From positions 372,001-436,000 of the forward strand of contig WACJ01000254.1 of assembly GCA_008973525.1 (NCBI GenBank): a DNA stretch of 64,000 bases. Direction: 5' to 3'. This document shows, piece by piece, positions 57,370 to 64,000 of this stretch (positions are counted from its first letter, which is position 1; the number at the start of each line of letters is the position of its first letter). The stretch comes from Stenopsyche tienmushanensis. Taxonomy: Eukaryota; Arthropoda; Insecta; Trichoptera; Stenopsychidae. The translations under genes and the position numbers were made by a program. Under the pieces are notes generated by a model that saw only the letters and a program-made list of their open reading frames with translations, ran no database searches and was not told the origin of the DNA.

Positions 57370-60300
57370 GCATAGGAAGTGTACATCTTTTGATCGGTAA
57401 CATAGATTTGAAACACTTTAATTCATTAAATTTAGACTCTCGAGACTTTAAAAAGATAAGATAATTTTTATTGGCAACAGCCAATGTGACATATAAACCA
57501 GATAAAACACTTTCTTTAATACGACAAAACCAAAAGCAAATAAGATAATCACGTCAAAATAGACGAAATGAAACAACGGTTATTTTTATCATTCATAAGC
57601 ATTCGATGATGATTTATTTTAACATGGATGTAATATACAAAGGTAGAAGAATCGTTGCGAATTCCTCCGTATTATCGATGAATAAATATCACATCACGTA
57701 TACAGGACGACGCCAGATACAATGGCAAATTCCCAGAGGGAGATCAATATGGGATTGGCTGGAAGCCATCCAACAATACCGAAGGAATGCATTGATCTCG
57801 GAAAAGATTAGATAACTGTAAAACACGGAACCTCAATATATCCACAGGTCAACCAAGTACTACAACAATGAAAGTTTTGAAACAAGGTTTACAATCTTAG
57901 ACGATTATCACATGATAGAAACGATGCTGTCAAACAGAAGCGGCAATGAAGAAACACCGACCATGCTGTGGATACTTAGCATGCTAATGATTTTCAAGAT
58001 GAACAGTTGCGTTATTCTTTAAAGCGCTCATAAGCAACGCATTCAGTTTGTATGATCGACGGAAGACACCAAAAACAAAATATTTGATCTGATGAGGCAT
58101 TGCATTTTCTAGATGGATGGCGTTCAGCGTCTGACTAATGGCGGAAGATCAAAGTTCACTAAATTATTGTTTACAAACGCAAAAACGATCGGAAAAAAGA
58201 CAATAAATTAACTTTTTTCAACGCAATTAGACGATCTTTAGATCCCGAAATGCTCCGAAGAATGGCCATCAATCATCGACAGCCGAAAGAAAACCATCCG
58301 CGGCAAATTTAACATTACATCAGGCCTGATATAAGCGAAGCTTCGACAAAACTGCTCTTGCCGTTTCGAAATTAAATTCGTTCATTAAATTTAATCGTTG
58401 CGGATTAATCAAATCTTCGGCGATTAATAAATAAATCAACGCATAATTACTCAAGCTATCGAAATGAATTTAAGTCATGTAATGGAGAAATTATAAAATT
58501 ATTACAATATAGATTTTGTCTGTTTTCAAAACCGGTTTTTTATCCTGAAAATCTGTGAAATTAATGTGTCTTCAGTCTTTCACCAAAATTTAGCTGGAAC
58601 AAGCTAAAAGATATACCAACCAGATTGTTTAGGCATCAATGAATTCTGCAAAATCGAAAGTTTGGAAACATTTCAACATTTTTGCTTACCTTAAAAGCTT
58701 TTACTATATTTACAAAATCCAAAATATAGTGAAGTTATAAGAATAGGTAAGCTTGATTTTAAATATTTAATTTCGTACGCATTTAAGCCATGTTAAATGA
58801 AGAAAAATCAAATAATCATGCTAATAATTAAATTCAACGAGATTCATCTATGCTGTCCGACTAAATAAGGATTTAAAAGATTATCCAGAATCACTTACAA
58901 AGATCGATGATAATTCTCAATACATTTTACATAATTATTTAAATCCGTGACACGCGACCGCAATCACTAGCCTTGTTATATAGGATTATAGGATTAAGCA
59001 ATAGTTATAGCTTTTAAAGCTCTTGCCCTATCATTAGCGCAATTATTGGTTAGTAAAAAAAAAAATGATCTTGAGTTTTTGTGTATTTTTATTATCTATT
59101 TACATTCGTGAGATCATGCCGAATAAATTATGCTAATTATAATAATAAATTTCGGTATAGTTCAGATACTTGGTATATTTATGTTTTCGATAAGATGTTG
59201 GTTTGTTTTACATTGGGTAATTAATGATCAATACATTTCGTAATCATAGCAGATAGAGCAACGCGTAATGATCATCGATTTATTAATATTTTGCTTAAAT
59301 TCACTCGCATCATCTATAAAATTAGTAAAATACTTGACCTAAATTAGAATATGTGACTTATGACATCATTTAAGCGACGATAAACTATCCTAAATCTTCC
59401 AATCAACACTACCTTTGCACTAATGACATCATGAAAAAAGCAATAGGAAATGACCGTTTTGCGAAGCCTTTCCCCATGCATATGGTCATCGAGTTCGAAG
59501 AATGATCGACGTGACGTCATACGATTGTAACACGACTGGTAGAACCAATTTTTTGTCCAAATTTCTAGAATACACCAGTGGCGTCATCCCAGTCAAATTG
59601 CTCCCTACCTTGATAATCAAGAAAGTATCTGCATGATGTCACAACTGTTAACAGATGAACAATAAGCACACAAGAAGTCTTTTATAGACATGAACTCATT
59701 CATCCGACCTTACCTTTGGGTTCGATTACAAAAACTACAAGTACTCCCGAGCATCATCAATAATGACCAGAAGACAATAACACAAATTGCTCAATCAATA
59801 TTTGCCACATGCCGATGTTTACCAGCTCAACAAAAAATAGGTAAATTGATCATCACGTTATCTATTGCCGGATGACAGAACAAGGCTGAAAAGACTTTTG
59901 ACAACGCATACATGACATCACGACTTTTACGACCTTCTCGATGATATTTTCGGCAATATCAAGTGGACGACGAAATAAATTCATCTCAGGTATTTTAAAC
60001 ATTATCTGGGATGAAATTTTATAAATTCTAAACATGTAGATATAAAATGCACCATAAAACGAAGACCATAATAGGAATACTCGACAAAGGATGTGATAAG
60101 AATACATATGCAATTCATTATACAAAACCACTTGGATTATGGTAATTTGTGAAAACGAAGCATATTACAGTGGTTTAATTAATTTGCATCAATAACGAGT
60201 TTGATATTTTATGAAGATGTAAATTGCTTCGCCGCGGAAACGTGTGGTCGCGAAATATTTACAACGGCAATATATTTTTAATATACGCATATTTAAATGA

Positions 60301-62090
60301 ATAATCAATATTTATTGATTAAAATTATCGACAAAAATATTAAATCTTTTTAATGATTCTATGCAAATTTAACAATACTTTTAGATAGTCTGTTATAAAA
60401 TATTTATAAAAATTGTAAATGGAATATCGAATCATTTTCGATGTTGATGACATCAATACGGTTAATAAAGCATGCTCAGTCGTCTGTCCAATCGAGAAAC
60501 GCATGAAAAATGTAACCAATTAGTAAAGATAAATATGCAAATATGCATATTTTTTTGACTACCGAGTAAATAAATATTTTTTTAAGCCAGACTCAGGCCA
60601 CAAATTGGCGTTTTAATTATTAATCAATTCAAATATATACAGGTTTTTTTCGACAGCGGCTTTTAAACTCTTAAATAATTTTGCATTGATTAATTATTGA
60701 TTTTTTTAAAATTGTTTTATCAAATGAAAAGAGACGTGTGAAAAATTTCAGATAAACAACTCGATTTCATAAGAGAATTCCTCTATTTAAATAACGAGTT
60801 TTGAGATAACGATATATTAAATATTTGCTGATAGGTCATTTTGTTCAATATTATGGCAACAAACAATTGATCAAAGGGAATAACGACAATCAATAATCAG
60901 TCTTCTGCAAAATTAACATAAGAACAATGGTTCTTGGTTTAAAATGTCCCCCGTCCGCCTTATTTACAGGATAACGCACCCTCTCATTACCATCTGTTTA
61001 GATCTTTAGCACACTTATTATCTTATAAAAATATAATAATTTAGTGAGATAAAAACACAAACATTTCAAATAAGAATAAAACATTAAACATTCCTTTAAC
61101 AGCAAGCTGATACTCAGTTTATCTACTATTCATTGCTACTTTTACAAATCATGGCTTGCTTGTCACTCGCTATTTTTTACATAGTCGACCCTACCCAACA
61201 ATATGGAGCATGATGAACCTTACCGGTTCGGAGCCAAGAATCTTTAGAAACAGAACAAAGACAAGAAGAACATCAAATAGAAGGTCTTGAGGAGAGGCAT
61301 ATGAAGATTTTCACTTTGCAATGATAACAGCATTGTCTTCCGTTGCCTTCATATCATTTTGAAATCAATCATGTATGATACAGACGAGATGGATGTAACC
61401 CCTTCCTGTGAATACATAATTAAGAGACCCATAGTTCTGCAATGGACTGTTTGTGGCTGCACTATAATGGTGATGATGATGATTATAAAACGGAGATTAA
61501 AAATGGCTGAACGATGACAAAAAGTAATAGAAAACGATTTATAATCAATGCAAATGATACAAAAATACGATTATTTTCTGGTATCCCTACGACTATCGTA
61601 ATATTTTGAATTAAATGCATTTTACATGTAAAACAATTTGATTGATCAACATTTTGATTGATCAACATTTTGATTACAACACAATTGAATCAAGGAAGAT
61701 AATACCAATGAAGATTTGATTGGCAATCCATTTTTTAAATAGTTCAGAAGTTTGAAATGATAAAAACGAATCCAAATGCAATTCAGCTGTGATCGTTTTA
61801 TTGACATTTTGATTATTGAAATTCATACTACCTTTCACATTTAGATGGCTATGAATTACCAATATGACATTTTTATTCGAACATCGACTGTTAACCCTCT
61901 TAATGCCGCACAACAATATATCTTCGCTGACAACAGTTGCGAAAAGTCTCAAAATAACTTTATATTACATTAATATTTAATAGAAACGTTTATTTTGGAG
62001 GAATAATTAATTGCAACAGATAATCGAAGTACTTTTGCAAGTGGCACATTAGAAAGATCTTAACTAGTATAATCGATTATAGGGAATAAA
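57370..62090. other. DNA without recognised genes
   Basis: AT-rich. Short ORFs such as 57606-57815 and 59690-59875 have no domain. A 16-17-base tandem duplication (TGATTGATCAACATTT) sits at 61640-61675. Confidence 0.4.
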
Positions 62091-62104
62091 ATGTAGAAAA
62101 TATT

Positions 62105-62700
62105 CAAAGACAACAAATCCATCAGTGATTCGAAAATACATGTTATTTGCTAAAGTAACCAATGCTATGAACATACCAGCAATGTAAGAACTGCCCAGAA
62201 ATGGTTTGAAACATTTAAAGTTGGAGAAAGCAGCATTTATGATGAACCCCGTTCAGGATGTCTTGTTAATTTTGATAACGACGTTCTTAAAAATCTCATA
62301 GAGTCAGAACTACAATTAACAGGGAATCAGATTACTTAAAGGATGGATTCATCTCATCGAACGGTTTTTCGTCATTTAAAGAAGACTGGGAAAGTATCCA
62401 AGCTTGGAAAGTGGGTACCGCATGAGCTTTTTAAATCCAACTGTCAGCTACGAATAAACATCTGCACTTCTCTTTTATCGCGCTTCGAAAAGGGGCCATT
62501 TTTAGACCGTTTGGTAACTGGTAACGAAAAATGGATAATTTATGAACTATTAGAACCGAGATTAAATAATACCCGCGATTGGTGAATATCAAGAAAGAGT
62601 GTTTTTAATCATGATAACGCTAGACCGCATCCACCACAAATGGTGGAGGAAAATATTATTATTAAAATAGTAAATTGTGATTTATTTAAACTATTTAAAA
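62105..62700 (+). mobile_element. Decayed mariner transposase copy
   Basis: Plus-strand frames read, in order, TAQKWFETFKVGESSIYDEP, DNDVLKNLIESELQLTGNQI (helix-turn-helix part), then from 62343 a frame with SSHRTVFRHLKKTGKVSKLG, KWVPHEL and RLVTGNEKWI, and finally HDNARPHPPQMVEENI near 62610. WVPHEL, the T-G-D-E-K-W position (Asp replaced by Asn here) and H-D-N-A-R-P-H are mariner hallmarks. Stops, shifts and the lost catalytic Asp show it is inactive. Confidence 0.85.
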
Positions 62701-62704
62701 AAAT

Positions 62705-64000
62705 CTCAAAAATGCGCACAAATTTGAACAAATATTGAAACATAATCTGCATTAATTTATTTCATAATTTCTTCTTTTTTAACATTGTAAATATCTTTTG
62801 TATCCTTTTTGCATGAATTTGCCTTGCCATTAAATCGGCTCGGCATTCTTCGCTTAGGTGCAGTTTTTATCGGTCGGTCTAAGATAAATACATGGTTTTT
62901 TCTCTCATAGATCGTTATTATTATTTAATTTTTCACACAAAATGCGCGATAATAATCACCACCCACGATTGTCGATTAAATGGAATTGAATGAATAACAG
63001 CGACCTCAGCAACATCCGCAGCAGATGACATAATGCAAGAACAAACAACATCGATTAACAATAATTTAATACGACCATTTTGACATAGTTACACAATAAT
63101 GTGCCCGTAACACCTTACCTTCGCGAAGGTCGGAGAGGTGCTTATGAATTATTGTCGACAGACACCTCGCAAGCAAAATGGAACGATTCTCATGCTTTAA
63201 ATATTAAACTTTGAAACAATGCGGTATTTTAAGCAAAATGTAGGTCGTCTTTGATATCTTTGTGGTTTTCAAAGTGACGTAAGATGAAATTCTGAGGCAT
63301 TATCGGGTCACGGTCTGCAAAAATTTAATCGCAACAATTGCGGATGTGTGCGACGCCTAAAGTTGAATTTTTTGACGCTCGTACGAAACGTCCTAATTGA
63401 TTATGCGACGCTTGCAATGATTTCATGAACAAATTGGAATAAAAACTGCATGAAACACATTCCCTGCTTATTGTAGTTATTTTTTGCGAGAGATAAACAC
63501 TCTGAATTTCGTTGCATAAAAAATGGAACGAATCAATGATGATGGAAAAAACCGGCATGTCAATGGAAGCGCAAAACAACGGCAGAACAAAACGTCGTGA
63601 CATTGAACCGATCGAAAACACTATTCTTCGAATCAATGACGAAGATATAGAAAAAAATGGACAATCACCTCAATTTCGTATTAAGCACACAAAGTTTCGC
63701 TCTGTATTTTGTTTTCATCCTCATAAAAACGTAGACCATTGCGAGAAGATACACTAATCAGTGAGAAAACATATTAAATTTAATATTTCCGTTTAACACA
63801 TTTTTATATATGTCATTAGGTCCTCTAAAAAATTCACATGTTTTTGTTTGTCGGAAAAATTTACAATGTAGCAACCTTTACTGATAAAATAACAGAGGAA
63901 AATAGAATAGACTTTAATGGGCAAAACAAGATTTTTTAATTAATCCGAAAGATCAATCATAGACCAATCAATAAAATAACAACAACAACAAAAATAATAT
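62705..64000. other. DNA without recognised genes
   Basis: Short overlapping ORFs at 63325-63757 on both strands lack domains. No exon of CH1 type was seen. Confidence 0.4.

Noticed and set aside
1..64000. CRISPR arrays, operons, ribosome binding sites, rRNA genes
   Set aside because: The window is eukaryotic. No regular spaced repeats or rRNA-like stretches were seen.
31435..64000. CH1 exons of spectraplakin
   Set aside because: I looked on the minus strand for the conserved W-V-N-K-H, D-G-N-P-K-L-T-L-G and L-H-F-Q coding and found none. This was read by eye, so a profile search is still the decisive test.

Overview
The window is about 64 kb of AT-rich, intron-rich animal DNA. It is almost entirely occupied by part of one very large minus-strand gene, a spectraplakin (insect short stop/shot; vertebrate MACF1 and dystonin). 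The split-gene structure, the strong match to the insect form of the protein, the mariner, piggyBac-like, Harbinger-like and pogo-like remnants and the absence of bacterial gene organisation point to an insect. The order cannot be fixed from the sequence alone.

From right to left (5' to 3' of the gene), a chain of 25 coding exons can be read with consensus splice sites and perfectly matching phases: 31434 down to 1, 6,623 coding bases. It starts at the second calponin-homology (CH2) domain (31434-29836). It continues through the plakin domain of spectrin-type helices with an embedded SH3 fold (29759-15490) and a short linker exon (3110-2998). It enters one giant uninterrupted exon of plectin repeats (2895-1) that runs off the left edge. 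The CH1 exons and the later rod, EF-hand and GAS2 parts are not in the part I could read. The protein is expected to bind F-actin through the CH domains and act as a cytoskeletal cross-linker.

Two exons suggest further isoforms. A 14-codon ATG-bearing exon (3227-3186) splices in phase to the linker exon and would make a plectin-repeat protein without CH or plakin domains. A 679-base exon (49098-48420) looks like another first coding exon, spliced in phase 0 toward CH2, but one surplus base breaks its frame.

An intronless gene for a secreted leucine-rich-repeat protein (22446-20893) is nested in a 2.2 kb plakin-domain intron on the same strand, with its own TATA box and poly(A) signal.

The rest is intron and upstream DNA. 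The 12.4 kb intron (15489-3111) holds a CpG-rich promoter-like block with a TATA box and an 8-bp-arm palindrome, a 200-bp Harbinger-type MITE, a truncated piggyBac-type MITE, a probable TIR element and one unexplained 126-codon open stretch. The 3.3 kb intron (26550-23277) holds a 201-bp MITE and a 90-bp direct repeat. The region right of 31434 contains three decayed mariner copies, pogo-like termini, a hAT fragment, a SINE-like fragment and several GC-richer patches without a recognised product.
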